Shown: one piece after another, positions 37,200-51,639 of the stretch
Layout of the letters: each line of letters starts with the position of its first letter
How positions within the stretch are numbered: the first letter of the stretch is position 1
From: Microvelia longipes
Taxonomy: Eukaryota; Arthropoda; Insecta; Hemiptera; Veliidae
Assembly (NCBI GenBank): GCA_018340805.1
Contig: JACMZG010001908.1
Location: 12,223,625 to 12,287,624, forward strand
Reading direction: 5' to 3'
Length of the DNA stretch: 64,000 nt
Translations under genes and position numbers: made by a program
The notes under the pieces: generated by a model
Told to the model about the DNA's origin: nothing
The model's database searches: none
Seen by the model: the letters and a program-made list of their open reading frames with translations, nothing else

Positions 37200-39110
37200 A
37201 CATTTTCATAAGTGAAAAGATAAAATCAAAACAGATACTAAAAATAATGTTTTGAATACGTCTTTGTGTTGGAATTAGTAATAGTTATGTTTAATATGTT
37301 TCAATTCGATCCGATAAGTGTTCGATTTTTTGATTCAGTGATTTTTTTATTTATTTGCGTTATACATATGTTAATACAATTGAGTTCTGGAAATTTTTAA
37401 GGTTGAGTTCTGTACAATGTTTCATTCAAATCCGAAAAAACGTTCGAGACTTATCGAGTCCCATACAAACGTCCAGCAACAACAGCTCATAAATAAATAA
37501 AAAATACACACATAGATATATTTGCGTGTTTATGCATTCTATGCGATTAAAGAAGTAAATATGAAAAGCTTTTCGTCAATTTATTTTCAATAAATTTTAA
37601 AAAAGGGCTGAAGTCTTCATCAATTTAATTGTTATTATAATTTATAACAGTCCAAAATCTCTAAAGTTATTAAAATATAAATAAATAAATATTTTTATAT
37701 TAAATATTTAATATAGCCCACATTATTGCCAAAACAAGTTTAAATATTAAAATATATCTACTATTAAGACATTGAAAAACACAGTAAACCGATAAATTTA
37801 AGAAACTTTAAAGATCAAGACAAGTCATGTTCAATTTCTGCACCCATACAGTTATTTTATGATTCAATTCAAAATGAAACTTAGCACAAATTATTACCGT
37901 ACTTGATAAACTTGTTCTGTAGATTTTAAGATCAATAATTACATTATGTTAAACAAAAGGTTAATTGTAATCCTTCTAAAATAAAATATGTTAAAGACAA
38001 AATTCAGCTATATATGTGCGTAGATATTATAAATTTAATAATAGTAATAAAAATTTATTTTTTATGTTCAGGAAAAGTGTATAAATATGCGATGATTATT
38101 GAAAACACACTTTCTTTCATTTCCAATGCTAACTTGATCCTGATTTTTTTTTTTTATTTTTAAATAATTTTTAAATTTGTTATTTATATTTTTTCCTTTA
38201 TTCGACGCCATTTTTTAAGATTAAAAAAATAAACCAGAAAAAAAATTCAAGGTCGAAAATATGAAACAGTTATCCTTCGGGAACAAGTCTGTAAAATTGA
38301 TTTTTTCTGCTCAACGGAGCTTCACTACGGAATTATACTACAAGTTTTTTGAATAAAAAATCGTAAGAAATGTATGCACTAAGTTGCTTCAACCTTTCAC
38401 TACCTTGATTAAGTCGGAAATTTCTTTAAGTTGAGTACTAAGCTCAGTTAAGTTTAGTTCTAAGTGAGAGAGTGACGCTGCGTGCCCGCGGATATGAGGA
38501 CGCGTATTACACACAGCCTGACTAATGTGGTATGTATTTCCTAATAATACATTTTATCAAGAATATTTGACTTATACTAGCGTCAATTTTGACATTTAAA
38601 ATGACCGATTTTCAACAAAATTTTACACTATAATTTAAATAATTTCTTTTATTATTCATAAAACTTATTTAGGCCAATATAGTATTAGTGAAATTTGTTT
38701 ATAACTTAAAAAAGTTTTATATAACAGGGCTACATTAAAGTAAAAGAAAAATTAGCCTCTTTGTCACTTCTAGACTTCAGCGGTTCGCACATGGACAAGC
38801 ACTATGGGTATTTTGTGACATTATTGTTGTGTTCTTGAGTATTTATAGCATATTTACAATATGCTCAATCTCATATTGCTAATGGCTGCAAAAGATAGAA
38901 TTTTTAAAATATAAACCTGTGCCATCTCTTTGCAACTTTGCGTCAAATGCTTACTTTTCTCCTTTTTACCTCTAATATACTAAAATAATACTTAGCTTTA
39001 TCCGTTCAAAGATATTTTATCAATATTTTCTTAACAAACCTGAAACAAAAATAAAAAATAAAATATTAGGAAAGCCAGAAGATCACTGTAAACCTCAACT
39101 ACTTGACTCT
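37200..39110. other. Gene-free A+T-rich stretch
   Basis: No coding region or repeat shared with the rest of the window was recognised. Confidence 0.5.
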
Positions 39111-39117
39111 TAGAAAG

Positions 39118-39440
39118 CATAGAGATATAATTACTAGAGAGGGGCCCTATTGGTTGCTTTTTGAAACATCGAAAAAGTAACCTGACCACCTTGGCTAAAA
39201 ATGTAATCAAATAGTCAGCACAAAATTACTGTAACTTATATAGAAGAATGTTAAAAATACAAATCAAAACACAAACTATGTGAGGGAAGCCAGAAACAAT
39301 AGATTTATTATAACCTTTACCCTCTCGAAGGAGGTTTCAATGAGGTTACACAGAGCCCTTGAGAGCCCCAATACGATGTTTCACGCCTTTAAACGTATTG
39401 AGATAGGCTATGCCCCTTCTAGTATACGTATATATCTATG
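39118..39440. mobile_element. hAT-like MITE, copy 2
   Basis: 323 bp; same termini as the copy at 34984. A perfect 8-bp direct repeat TTAGAAAG flanks it at 39110-39117 and 39441-39448. Confidence 0.75.
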
Positions 39441-39654
39441 TTAGAAAGGATGAAAACTAAAAAAATATATTGAGGCGGGAGTCAGGGAAACCTTCTCCTT
39501 GAGGATAGTATAAAAGGTTAGACTTGATCAGATGTCTCTCTCATCACTCTGACTGTTTTTAACGGATTTCATTTGAAACAAATCAAGTGAGCGGCATGGC
39601 GGGAGTCTGACCTGGAAGGCTGTCTCAAATAAGTTCCAGGCTAACCAAGAAACG

Positions 39655-39742
39655 AATTGAACTTGCCATAGTCTTGAATTGAACTTGCCATATTCTAGAA
39701 TTGAACTTGCCATACTCTTTAATTGAACTTGACCTAGACCTT
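39655..39742. repeat. 22-bp minisatellite, 4 copies
   Basis: Units start AATTGAACTTGCC at 39655, 39677, 39699 and 39721; the last is diverged. The 61-codon minus-strand frame across it is not a gene. Confidence 0.85.
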
Positions 39743-39949
39743 GGGAAGGTTACAAAGCTTTTTGTTTCTGAAAAAAACTATGACATCTCAAGCGATTTAG
39801 CCTACCATCTATCTTAACATATGACACCATGACTAACATCATTTAAAGTTTAAAATTCCTGAAAACATTATCATGTCGTAAATATTTACAAACAATAGGC
39901 TCTGAAAACCTCCCCAATTCTTTTGATTTGAGAATGCTTTTGAGAGTTT

Positions 39950-39961
39950 ATATATATATAT

Positions 39962-40007
<46 letters not shown>

Positions 40008-40013
40008 TATATA
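39950..40013. repeat. (TA)n tract
   Basis: About 64 bp of TA with two phase breaks. Confidence 0.95.
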
Positions 40014-40390
40014 CTCGTCCACACACACTTCCACATCCGCTGTATAAACCATGAGGAGGGAATCCAGTCGGATACGCTAGAACTAGGGAGATGGAATCTA
40101 AATAGATCCGCCGATACGCTGTATGTACCTTCAGAGGCAATCGTATTTAACGGATAACCTTCTCATCGAACTATTATTTCACTTAAATTTTTTTAAGGTG
40201 TAACTTTCTTATCATGCAAAGAAATCACAATTTAATTAAATATATTTTTTGTTTTACACTTCGTTATAAGCAAAAGTGGACCTTCGCCATAAAAGACGCG
40301 ATGTTTTGGCGGGATCAGTAATCACGCCATCTTACTCGATCGACTAAACAAATAGGGTGCAAGATCCTGTTAAATACGCTGTGTGTACGT

Positions 40391-40497
<107 letters not shown>

Positions 40498-40499
40498 AT

Positions 40500-42105
40500 A
40501 CATGAAATCAGGAAGCCAATTTGAATCAATTATTCTAATAACTATAATAAACCTTGGCTGAAATCAATTTAATATAATATTAAATATTCCCAAATTTAAT
40601 ATTTTATATAAATACGTTGTACACGATTCTATAAACTTTAAACTACTAAATTCTTATTATTAATGACACATGGTACAAACTTAAACTAAATTTTTATCCT
40701 GCACATCATTAATAATATTTTAAACATAGAAATTCGAAACTTAGTCTGGATTCGTTGTCTTAGCTGTTTGGTATTTAAATACTCAATATTTTATAACTGA
40801 TTCAATTTAAAGTGGTTATTTTTCTTTTTGAATTTGATAATAATAAATATTGAAATTTCAGACATCTTTGTATAGCTTGTATAAAATCGTTATAAATACC
40901 ATGTCATAATGATTTGATATAATACTATACAAATCATTTTTTGTAAATAATGTACCGTTTCGTTTCATTTATTTATATTATTATTATTGTCAAACGATAA
41001 ATGACATTATGAAAAAATTGAAGTGTTCAGACAAAGAGGGGAGTGTCAAGGCTCTAGTTCGCCCCCAGGAAACAATGCTCGTGTGGGCGAAAAAACATCT
41101 TCTTACCCAAAAATAAAAAAAAATAGTCTAAGGAGTGGGTATTAGGAGCTTAAAGAGGGAATTACAATTATCGATCCGGAATTTTTTTATAAAATAGAGT
41201 TAGTCATTCTAGCCTAACATAACGACCGAAATAAACCGGTCGTAGAATCTTATCGTTCAAATTTATTATTGCAGTTTTTACAATAAATTCTACATTTTGC
41301 TATTTTTTTAATTAGTCTCAAAAACTTTTTTTTATTAAAATAAGTTTCATATTTTTTTCAAAAATTAATTATTTGTCATAAAACTGTTGGTTTTAAAACA
41401 GATTTCATTTTTTTTCATATACTTAATTTTAACTTTTCTTTGCTTTGTTAGTTCTCAACTTCAATCTCTGTAATTTTTATTCGATTCTTAATTTTTCTTT
41501 CTTTTTAACTTTAGTATTTAGCGTTTTACTATTTTATTATTTTTACTCTTTTAACGAGATACTTTTTACATGTGTTAATCTTGATAATACTCAATGAACA
41601 AATCGGTTGCACTATCGACTCTCTCGGTTAGTACCTATAAATTAATTAATCGATTACATTTTCTTCTTTAATACATTGCTTTTAATTCATTTAACACCTT
41701 TCTTTTTCTTAACATGGACTTTCTTTTTTTTCCAAGCTTATACTTATTATGTTCTTTTACTTTATTACATTTTATGTATTTACAATACCTTATTTTTCTT
41801 TTTTGTATCATTTATGTTTGCTAACATTATGTCACATTTCATTTCATGCAGTAATTATCAGGCCATACATTTTTGGGTGTCTACGAGGTATTTTTGCTGA
41901 TTATATAGGTCTCTAAGCACAAGCTTAGAGGGCTAATCCCAATCAAATTTCTTAATAGCCCTTCCCCTAAATTTTATAAAATACATTTCTTTTTGAAAAT
42001 TGAAAAAGGACGAACCAGGCGCTTACCTCCCTTCCTTAATTTTTTGCATTTGACATTTTGCCTTTGACTCTAGCCTGGTAAGAGGATAAATAATATCTAA
42101 ATAAT
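40500..42105. other. Gene-free A+T-rich stretch
   Basis: Long T-rich runs from 41300 to 41850; the 74-codon frame at 41676 is low-complexity Phe/Tyr and is not supported. Confidence 0.5.
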
Positions 42106-42109
42106 AAAA

Positions 42110-42790
42110 AAATAGTTACTTATGCACCAAGGAAGCAACTATTATTTTCCCCGCAGGTCCCTAAGGCGAAAGCCAAGGTAACCAAAGATTTTAACTCCCG
42201 AGGCAAAACTGAGGTATTTACGTTTTTTACTCCCAAGGCAAAGCCGAACTATTAACCAATTTATGACTATTAACTTCCATATAATTACCACATAACGAGT
42301 ACATGGTAATTATTGGGGGGGGGGATAATCGAATTTTATCTCCAGACGGTGTATAATGTAAAGTTTATTGACTAGATTATAGGGAGTAAAGAAGCATCTT
42401 TTCATTTGAAAGGGAGAAAAAGTTACGATCAAATTCGGGAACCTGACCAAAAACAATTTTTTTGTACAGGCCCAAATCTGTTTCAGATCAAAAGAAGTTG
42501 TTTAGAACAAAAAAAGTTATTTTTTTGGAGGGGTGTGCCCCTTCCTCTATATCCTGGGACCCCTAAAATGTATTGGGGAGGGGGGGGTCCGACTCCCCAA
42601 AAAATTATAATAAAATACAACAAAACAAATGAAAATAAGAATATAACAATTAATAAATGACGACAACGTCTGGAGATAAAATCTTGTATGCACCTTGGGA
42701 GTAAATGTTATTTTTCCCCACGCAATCACCTTCCTCGGCTTTGCATCAGAAGTTAATAGTCATTACACCCGAGGCAAATGTACTGTCTGG
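42110..42790. mobile_element. CTCCCGAGG-family element, rearranged copy
   Basis: 42110-42300 carries the right-end half on the minus strand (TTATGCACCAAGGAAG, CCCGAGGCAAAACTGAGG). 42340-42790 carries the left and middle parts on the plus strand (TCTCCAGACGGTGTATAATG, GGGGGGTCCGACTCCCC, GGAGATAAAATCTTGTATGC). The two halves are therefore head to head, with a poly-G run (42314-42323) between them. Confidence 0.55.
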
Positions 42791-43106
42791 AGATAACAAT
42801 ATTTCAGTTATCAATTGAGATAGACAACATTAGACAAATGAAGTAACTCATCCTGGTAATTACTGCAAACCTAGCTTACATACCCTTGGCATCCCTAATA
42901 CAGTTAACCCCTTATATGACTTTAACCACTGCATACAGAATCACATGAGTCGTGGGTTACTAATAATTTTAACCCTCAAAAATAATATGTTGGATCATTA
43001 ATCAAAACATTTAACCTATTAACTATTATGAATAATTTCATTTTATAAATAAATTAAAAATCATCATCAATAAAACACATTTCTAATGAAAATTAATTTT
43101 AAGAGA

Positions 43107-43440
43107 AGGTTGTGTCCTATAGAGTGGTAGTAAGAATGACGTCATGGAGATTCTATCAGTAGTTTCTTCTCTCTTGACAATGACTCTCATTGAGATGTCC
43201 ACTTTTTACTTTATTGTGAGTATTATTTTTCTTCTTCTTTTTCACTTTTATTTTGAGATGTAGGTTTTACTCTTTTTTTTACTTTTACTATATCCTATGT
43301 CTAATTATTTGTAATGTCTAAACATATTAATTAATTAATTAATTAATGTCTAAACATATTAATTTTTACGTTTATTAATGACTTTATAGTCGAAACGTCA
43401 CATTAATCGTCCTTATTTATTACCACCCTATAACACACCA
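43107..43440. repeat. Possible inverted-repeat element
   Basis: GTGTCCTATAGAGTGGTAGTAA near the left and TTACCACCCTATAACACAC near the right are imperfect complements. A 21-bp unit TGTCTAAACATATTAATT is repeated at 43315 and 43348 around (TTAA)n. CGAAACGTC at 43395 resembles a hammerhead 3' half without its partner. Confidence 0.35.
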
Positions 43441-43444
43441 CTCT

Positions 43445-44150
43445 TTCTTAAATTAAAATAAAGGGCGCAAGGCCTTTATAATTAGATAATAATATTTAAC
43501 AAAATCAAAGTTGGACATATTAGAAAATTAAAGATGGTTGATGTAATTTTCCCGTAAACTTTATTCTCAACTTAAGACATAAACATAACATAAACTTAAA
43601 AAATGTAATTAAAAAAATGACACAATAATAGACAATAGTAATTTTAAATTATTGAATTATTTTTTAATAGACACAAAGAGATTTATAATACACCATAGAA
43701 AGACATCAAACGCATTACATCAAATATCCAAGAATCCATAACAGGGTTCTACTCTATCTTTAAAATTTATTTTAAAGATCTATTCAGAAATCTATTCGGA
43801 CTACAGTCATGTCGAAATTATAAAGAACATGTCTCTAAATAATTAGCCGCATCATGATTAGTCAAACTTAAAGAAGCAACATAAGAAAGGGTTATTATGA
43901 CATGTCATTGATAGTAGTGAATGATAATGGAACTGTTCTCAGGAATTTAAAACATCATGATAGATTCCTAAGTGTCTCTTGCACGATCATATGTCACCTT
44001 CATAAAGTACTGAAGCATTTATGCTATAACAACTTAATATAAATAAATTATGTTCTGCTAATTTGAACTTCAAAGTTAATTAATTATTCCAACCTTAAAA
44101 TAATTTGAATGGTATTAAATACAATAGTAATACAACTAATCAAAGAGTAA
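43445..44150. other. Upstream flank of the Gln-rich gene
   Basis: No exon, ORF or repeat recognised. Confidence 0.5.
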
Positions 44151-44157
44151 TATGTGA

Positions 44158-44193
44158 TATAAAGAACTTTAAAATCTAATAAATACTACAGTT
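44158..44193 (+). promoter_or_regulatory. TATA box and initiator of the Gln-rich gene
   Basis: TATAAAG at 44158-44164 lies 32 nt before the A of TACAGTTAG (A at 44190), a good arthropod core promoter. No ATG occurs between 44190 and 44347, so the first ATG of such a transcript is the one at 44347. Confidence 0.6.
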
Positions 44194-44346
44194 AGGTTCC
44201 TTGCAAAAACCACCAAAAATATTTTATTATTTAATATTGTAATAAAGCTCACGACTCAAAAATAACTCTTCCTTCGTCATCATATTACTTCTTAACATAA
44301 TAACCCCATCCTTTTTGGATAAGCATTTTCCTGAATCGTCCATATC

Positions 44347-47300
44347 ATGCCGGTGAGTTGTGCATGGCAAAAATAGATAATAACTTGATTTATCTGTTCC
44401 AGATTGCTGCGATACTAGCAGTTAGCGTTACTGTAGCAGCTCAAGCTCAGTATGAGATCCAACCATCGATAGAGCAACAAAATTACCATTATTATCAACC
44501 GCAACAAGCGCAATATCAACAGGGAATAAACTTCGACAATAGCGGAGCAAGATCATCATCTTCGTTTACATTCGGTCCAAGAAGAGTTGCGGTCCAAGTA
44601 AATCATCATTCATCGCAAGCTTATGTAAACAACAATGAAGGACAACACGGAGTTTTAGGATACAGATTTCATCAGCCACAATTTGGAAGCCGTTTTGGCA
44701 ACGCATTTCAATCGCAAAGCCCCCCGCAGCAAACAACTTACCAAACACCTAATTACAACCCATACTTGACAAATCCAATTAATGGTGACAATTTCTCAGT
44801 AAGGCGGCCATTAAATCAAGACGCTTATAATTTGAACATTAATTATAGTCAGCAACCACAAGTCCAGCAAACTCAAACTAGCAGAAGGCCGAGTCAAACT
44901 CCATCACACAATTTCCAATTTAATAACGGTGTTCCACAAACAACCGATTTTGGAGGTTTTGTAATCGGGAATAGACCAAGCATAGCCCAAAACAGGTTTG
45001 ATCCAAATTTAGCTTTTAACGTGATTCCAAATCAGCAATATCAAGGGTATGAAGTGCATGATCCAAATCAGCCCAAGGTTTCTCATAAATTGGTTTACAC
45101 AAGACCAACACAGAACCCAGCCCATAATTACTTTGTAGGATCCAAGAATGAAGGACCTCTAGTTAATAATGCTGTTCAAGCGTTAGCTGAAGTGCCGCCT
45201 TTTGAGAGTTCAAAGGTAATTACAACAAAGCAAGAAATTGTGAAAAATACAACAGTTATCACCATTGACGAAAACATCGAAGAACAGACGATAACACCCG
45301 CACCAATTTCACCAACAGCACCCACGACCATTGAACCAATAATTGAACAAAACTTTCAGACAACACCTTCTCAAGATTTGCCAATAGTAGAGGATTTAAA
45401 AGTTAAAAATTTACCAACTCCAACTCCTACTATAGTTCAGCCAACTCCTGCAGCTCCTATTGGACAAATAGAACAAAATGGATTTTATGAAGGTTTAAGG
45501 AGTGCCCAAGGAAATGGATTAATTTATGATCCTAATGAGCAGTTTAACCAACATCAAAATCCATTCCAAGTACCTCAACATAATTATAACCTTTATTTAC
45601 AACCAACACCAGGATTTCCTACATTTCCAACAAATATTGGTAGGTTACCACCAAATAGGTACTTCAATCAAAGAATACCAACCCCGACCCCTCAAAATAA
45701 CTATATTGCATACCAGACAACACCTGTTTCCCCTATTCAGCAAACTCCAACATTTCCTGCCAATATAGAGTCTTCCACAATTCAAACCACAACCAAGCAA
45801 CAATCTCAAAGACAAGAAACACTTCTGTCCGTAAATGGATTCGACGAGAAAAAATCCGAGAATGAAAATTCAGGGTTTAATGCTATTGTGGAACAAACAA
45901 CGACCAAAATTGAAGAAACAACTACAGTCACATCATACAATTCTGAACAATCAACTGAAGCACCACAAACTGTTGTGAACAACGAGCAGGTTACTGAACT
46001 TCCATCAGATTTTATATCAAACAGATATGGTTTTAATACTCCTACAACTGCTCCAGAATCATTGCCAAGTCTAACTCAAATATTTAATGGAATAGCCCCA
46101 GAGCAATTGGGTTCAGATCCTAGAATAAGACAACCTGGTTCAGCAGCGAATGTCCAACATTTTCATCAACCTGGATTACAGCAAGATGTTTTTCCGTTTG
46201 AACAACCAGGGCACCAACAAGGCATTCCACAATTGCAACAACCAGGAATACAGCAAGGTGTTCCACCATTCCAACAACCAGGAATACAGCAAGGTGTTCC
46301 ACCATTCCAACAACCAGGATTACAACAAAGCATTCAAGAAATTCAACAATCTGTAGAGCAGAAAGGCGTTCAACAGCTTCAACACCCTGAATTACAACAA
46401 AATATTCCTTATTTACAGCAACCTGTTCAACAGTTTCAGCAACCACTTCTACAACAAAACGAACCACAATTTCAGCAAACAGGACTGCAAGGTGTACAAG
46501 TAATTCAACAATCTGTTGTGCAGCAAGGCGTTCAGCAGTTTCAACAACCTGAAATACAACAAAATATTCCCCAGTCACAACAACCCGCTCAGCAACCAGT
46601 ATTGCAACAAAGCGAACCACAATTTCAGCAACCTGGCTTGCAGCAGGGTGTTCCAGAATTTGAACAACCAGGACAGCAACAAGGCGTACAGCAGGTACAA
46701 AGACTAGAAAAAGTAGGACCTCAAGAGTTTCCACAACCAGGATTACCACAAGATGTCCAACAACAACAGGGTATACAACAAGTAACACCTTACAAATTAC
46801 CTGCACTTCACCAAAGAGTGCAAGAGTTTCAGCAACAGGGTATTTTGCAAAATGTGCCAACACAATATCAACAGCCTGGATTCCAACAAACTAATCCACA
46901 ATATCCAACACATTTAACCACTGTGTCACGAAATTCCGGCTTTTCGTCAACTCAGCAACCTATATCAGTAACAACTCAACCTGAAATGCAGACCACAGTC
47001 AGCAGAATAGAAGAAAGTCATCAAGTGATTAATGAAGAGTCACACAAACAAACTATAAGCACTCCAGGATATGAACAGTCAACATCCGCTCCTATAATTA
47101 GCACGACAACAACTAACACATACGTTTCTTCGCGTGTTGATAGTGAAGGAGCCAAAAGAGTAAAAAAGATAAGATTGCTGAAGAAACAAAGACTAGGAGA
47201 CGATAGTCAAGAAGATTCATTCGAGAGTGACAGGATCAGTAAACATTTCAATAATGATCAGAAATTTGTATCAAAACAAAATGAATTCGTAACACCTGAA

Positions 47301-48722
47301 TCGAGAGAGCCAACGTATGTAACTCCATCAGTACAGAGCGTGACAAGACCGACCATTGCAACAAGAGGGAGAGGGCGATATCATGCATCAATAGCGCAAC
47401 GTCCTACATTGCGATCAAGAGTTCGTGATAAACCTGATACAGTTTACGTCTACGCTCAACGCGCCAAACAAAATGATTTAGAAGGACGCAGTAATAACGA
47501 TGAAGAAATTCTAACAACAACACCAAGTGAAGAGAGAGATACAACAACAACGACAAGTTTGTTTCCTTCAAGGAGAACATACACTCGCCCTAATTCACTG
47601 AGTTCTTTAAGACCTCCATCATCAGGAGCTGGACAAAGAAGAACATATTCACGTTTCAGACCAGTTTCTAGAACGTTCCCTCCTCAACCTTCTCACAGTA
47701 CAGAAGAAGCACCAACTACTATTCAAACCCAAACAACTCATTTCAGATCAACATTCAGAACTGAAACCGTTAATTCAATCCAAGAAAATGAAGATCAGAC
47801 CGAGCAAACCAACTTCGTTCAAACAACTACAGAAAGTCAACAAGTATCCAGCTCTACCCCAAGGGGAAGAACGAAGTATTTATCTCAAAGAGGCAACGGC
47901 GAAGCGGAAAGACCACAAAGACCTGTCTTTTCTCTAAAAAGGCAAAATCTAAACGGAAGGTTAAGAGTAACAAGCCCAGTTCAACCTAATGAAGAAGAAA
48001 CCCAAGAACGAAAAACCTCGTATTCGGTGGAAACTTCACCAGAAAGACAGGTTATTAGAAGATTTAAGGTTAAAATGAACAGAAGACTTGAATCCGATGG
48101 CGATCAAGATGCTAGTGGAAGTGTCAGATCAAGTTCAATTCAAAATCAATTTACTAAAGGAACCAACAAAGAAGCACCTAAGTTGAAAAGTACACTAAGA
48201 TTTCCACCACGAAAACCTTTATTCAATCGCTTTAGATTAACATCCGAGAAGTCTCAAGATAGCACTGAACCTGAATCTGAAGTAACAACACTTGAAAATA
48301 AAGATAGTGTAACAACTATTAAAGAGGAAATAGTCACAACTGAAAGAACTTTAATTCATAGTGAAAGCACAACGACTAAAGTAACAGAGAAAAGAGAAAT
48401 AGTGCAAGATCAGGATATTGCTGATTTGGTAGAAGATGATCAAAGCGTGTTAGATACAAGTCACGAAACGGACGATATTTCACGAGGCATAGTCTACATA
48501 CCATTTCTCCTGAATTCCGGAAATTTAGAAGAAAAATATGAAAACTCAGAGAACGATGAAATCGAAGAAGCTAAACCGACTCATCAATCATACGAAACTG
48601 CCGATACTGTACAATCATCAATCAATGAATCAAAAGTTAAAATTGTTCCATCCGCTGTTCCATCAACAGATTCCGACACAGCGACGAAAATCGAAATCGT
48701 AACAAGTATATCACAAAGTTAA
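44347..48722 (+). CDS. Secreted Gln/Pro/Thr-rich protein, unknown
   Basis: Preferred model: exon 1 is ATGCCG (44347-44352), donor GTGAGT, a 50-nt intron to CTGTTCCAG (44402), exon 2 44403-48722, giving about 1441 residues. Without splicing the frame meets TAG at once. An unspliced start at ATG 44364 is the alternative. The protein begins with a hydrophobic signal peptide (IAAILAVSVTVAAQAQ). It then has a long Gln/Asn/Pro/Thr-rich region, a repeat block at about residues 580-830 built on 12-residue units like QQPGIQQGVPPF, a basic patch RVKKIRLLKKQR (near 918), Arg-rich segments (RGRGRYH, SRFRPVSRTF) and an acidic Ser/Thr/Glu C-terminus. No cysteine-rich or enzymatic domain was seen. I do not recognise the family; an extracellular matrix or cuticle role is inferred from composition. 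Confidence 0.75.
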
Positions 48723-48946
48723 GACCGTTTCAGATCGAAAGAACTATTTATTTTTAAGGAATAGATTTGGTGGTGAATGTTTTAATTGACCACTATGGAA
48801 GTAGTAATATTATTTCAACGATATTTTCAGCAGCTTAGGTGAAACAAAGTGGGAACCTTACGCGATTATTTGGACCAGCAGTGTTTTAGGGAATACAACA
48901 ATAGAATTGATCGCGTGCAGGCGAGAATTAAAATAATTTTATCCTC

Positions 48947-48952
48947 AATAAA
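48947..48952 (+). terminator. Poly(A) signal AATAAA
   Basis: The first AATAAA after the Gln-rich gene, 225 nt past its stop; another lies near 48976. Confidence 0.5.
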
Positions 48953-48959
48953 AAAAACC

Positions 48960-49727
<768 letters not shown>

Positions 49728-49734
49728 TTAAGTG

Positions 49735-50610
49735 AGATAAGTGAGATTGTATAAATAATTAAGGGTTTAACTACCCCCCCCCCCTGGGGGTCATAACTCT
49801 ATAACTCTTAATTGATTTAATACTAATCAAAAATAAGTTAATTATTTTTATTAAAAAAATGTGTTAAAGGTACAAAATTTTACACAATATACTTATTATA
49901 ATGGGGATGAAAAAAAACATAAATTAAATGGAATTGATAGACATATAGTTTCATTTAATAATACGGAAATTTTAAAATTAAATATAACATACAAAATAAC
50001 AGTAATTTATTGCAGCCGATATTTCTATATGGATAGATATATTGTACTTATAAGGGTAGTGAATTAAATCAGTTAATTAATATATTATTTTTTAGCGGGA
50101 GGCTCTTCCGGTAAAAAAACAATGTAAAAATAAAATATAAATATCGTCGGTTTTACTTAAAATATTGCATCTATTTTAATTATTTTGCACATTTAATATT
50201 CTCGCATTTTTGACCTGAGCGTCTAAAGTTAGGTTAGAAAATCTTTATAATATTTCAAAATAAGATAGTATAGAGTTCGTAAATGTAATTTACAATTATT
50301 TTTTGGCTATAAACAGAGACATTTACATTCTAGTAAAGTTTACCTCCTATTTGAGAAAAGTCTTGAAGTTCATACTTTATGCCCTATGGGTTAAAGACAG
50401 TTCGTACCTACTAGCTGTATCCATGATTAGCTCGCTAAAAAACAAACATGAAAAAATTGCTGGAACATACACGAGTAAAATAATTAATCTTGCAATATTC
50501 TTGGTATTCAACAATTTATTAAAAATGTAAAAAAAAATTATAAATAACAATTATAAAAATAATTATCAACACATAAAGTGTGTTTGTCCAGTTTTTAGTA
50601 TACGTTGGCA
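49735..50610. other. Gene-free stretch
   Basis: A C-run (49773-49783) is present. The 68- and 75-codon frames at 49861 and 50303 show no recognisable protein features. Confidence 0.45.
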
Positions 50611-50613
50611 ATA

Positions 50614-50615
<2 letters not shown>

Positions 50616-50666
<51 letters not shown>
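50616..50666. repeat. 51-base poly(T) run
   Basis: An uninterrupted T run; possibly the poly(A) tail of a minus-strand retroposon, but no body was recognised beside it. Confidence 0.95.
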
Positions 50667-50667
<1 letters not shown>

Positions 50668-50749
50668 AATAAAAATAAAGTTTTCTTGAAATAAAAAATT
50701 AAAGTTCAATAAAATTTATAAAATCTAAAAAGCTTTTAATATCTTTTTC

Positions 50750-51045
50750 TTTCTTTGAAAATCGTAGTAAAGATGTAAAAACAACATTGAATCGTCTCTC
50801 CACAATACAATAGTATAATGAAGAGATGAGTTGTTGTTTTTAACTTCTATAAGCGTAGTGAAGAAGTAAAATTAAAAAAAAAACATTGACTCGTCTCTCC
50901 AGTATACACTAGTATAATGTAGTAGTATGATGAGTTGGTGTTTATAACTTCTAAAAGCATAGTAAATAAATTCAATTAAACAAACACTGACTCGTCTCTT
51001 CAGTATATGCTAGAATATTAAAGAAATCAGTTGGTGTTTGTTTTT
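50750..51045. repeat. ~110-bp tandem repeat, about 3 units
   Basis: Units share GACTCGTCTCTCCAGTATA, CTAGTATAATG, GATGAGTTG(G/T)TGTTT and AACTTCTAAAAGC. Within each unit ACAACATTGAATCGTCTC-type and GAGATGAGTTGTTGT-type segments are inverted, so each unit can fold on itself. Confidence 0.7.
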
Positions 51046-51361
51046 TTCCTTATTATAAAAATATTAGATAAGAAATAGATATTCCTTGCGAATAATAACT
51101 TAATATTTTTAGTGTGATAACAAATAAATGTGTGGTGATGAATAAAATTACTCTTATAAAAACATGCATGTATAAATTTTTATGTGTTTTACAATATTAT
51201 CGATAATTGTCTGTAATTATTTATATTTATAAGACTGACAAAAACTTTGGATTTATAAAATTATTATAAAAAATTAAAAAAAAAGTATTTTAAAAATTAA
51301 AAAAAAAAGTATTTTATGTATTTATTTATTGTCAATTTAAACCTTTATTCACTTTTCTTTA

Positions 51362-51625
<264 letters not shown>

Positions 51626-51639
51626 ATATGGTGTCATAA

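Noticed and set aside
46120..46863. 247-codon open frame on the minus strand inside the Gln-rich gene
   Set aside because: CAA/CAG codon richness removes stops on the opposite strand; the Val/Leu-rich translation is a mirror of the Gln-rich repeats.
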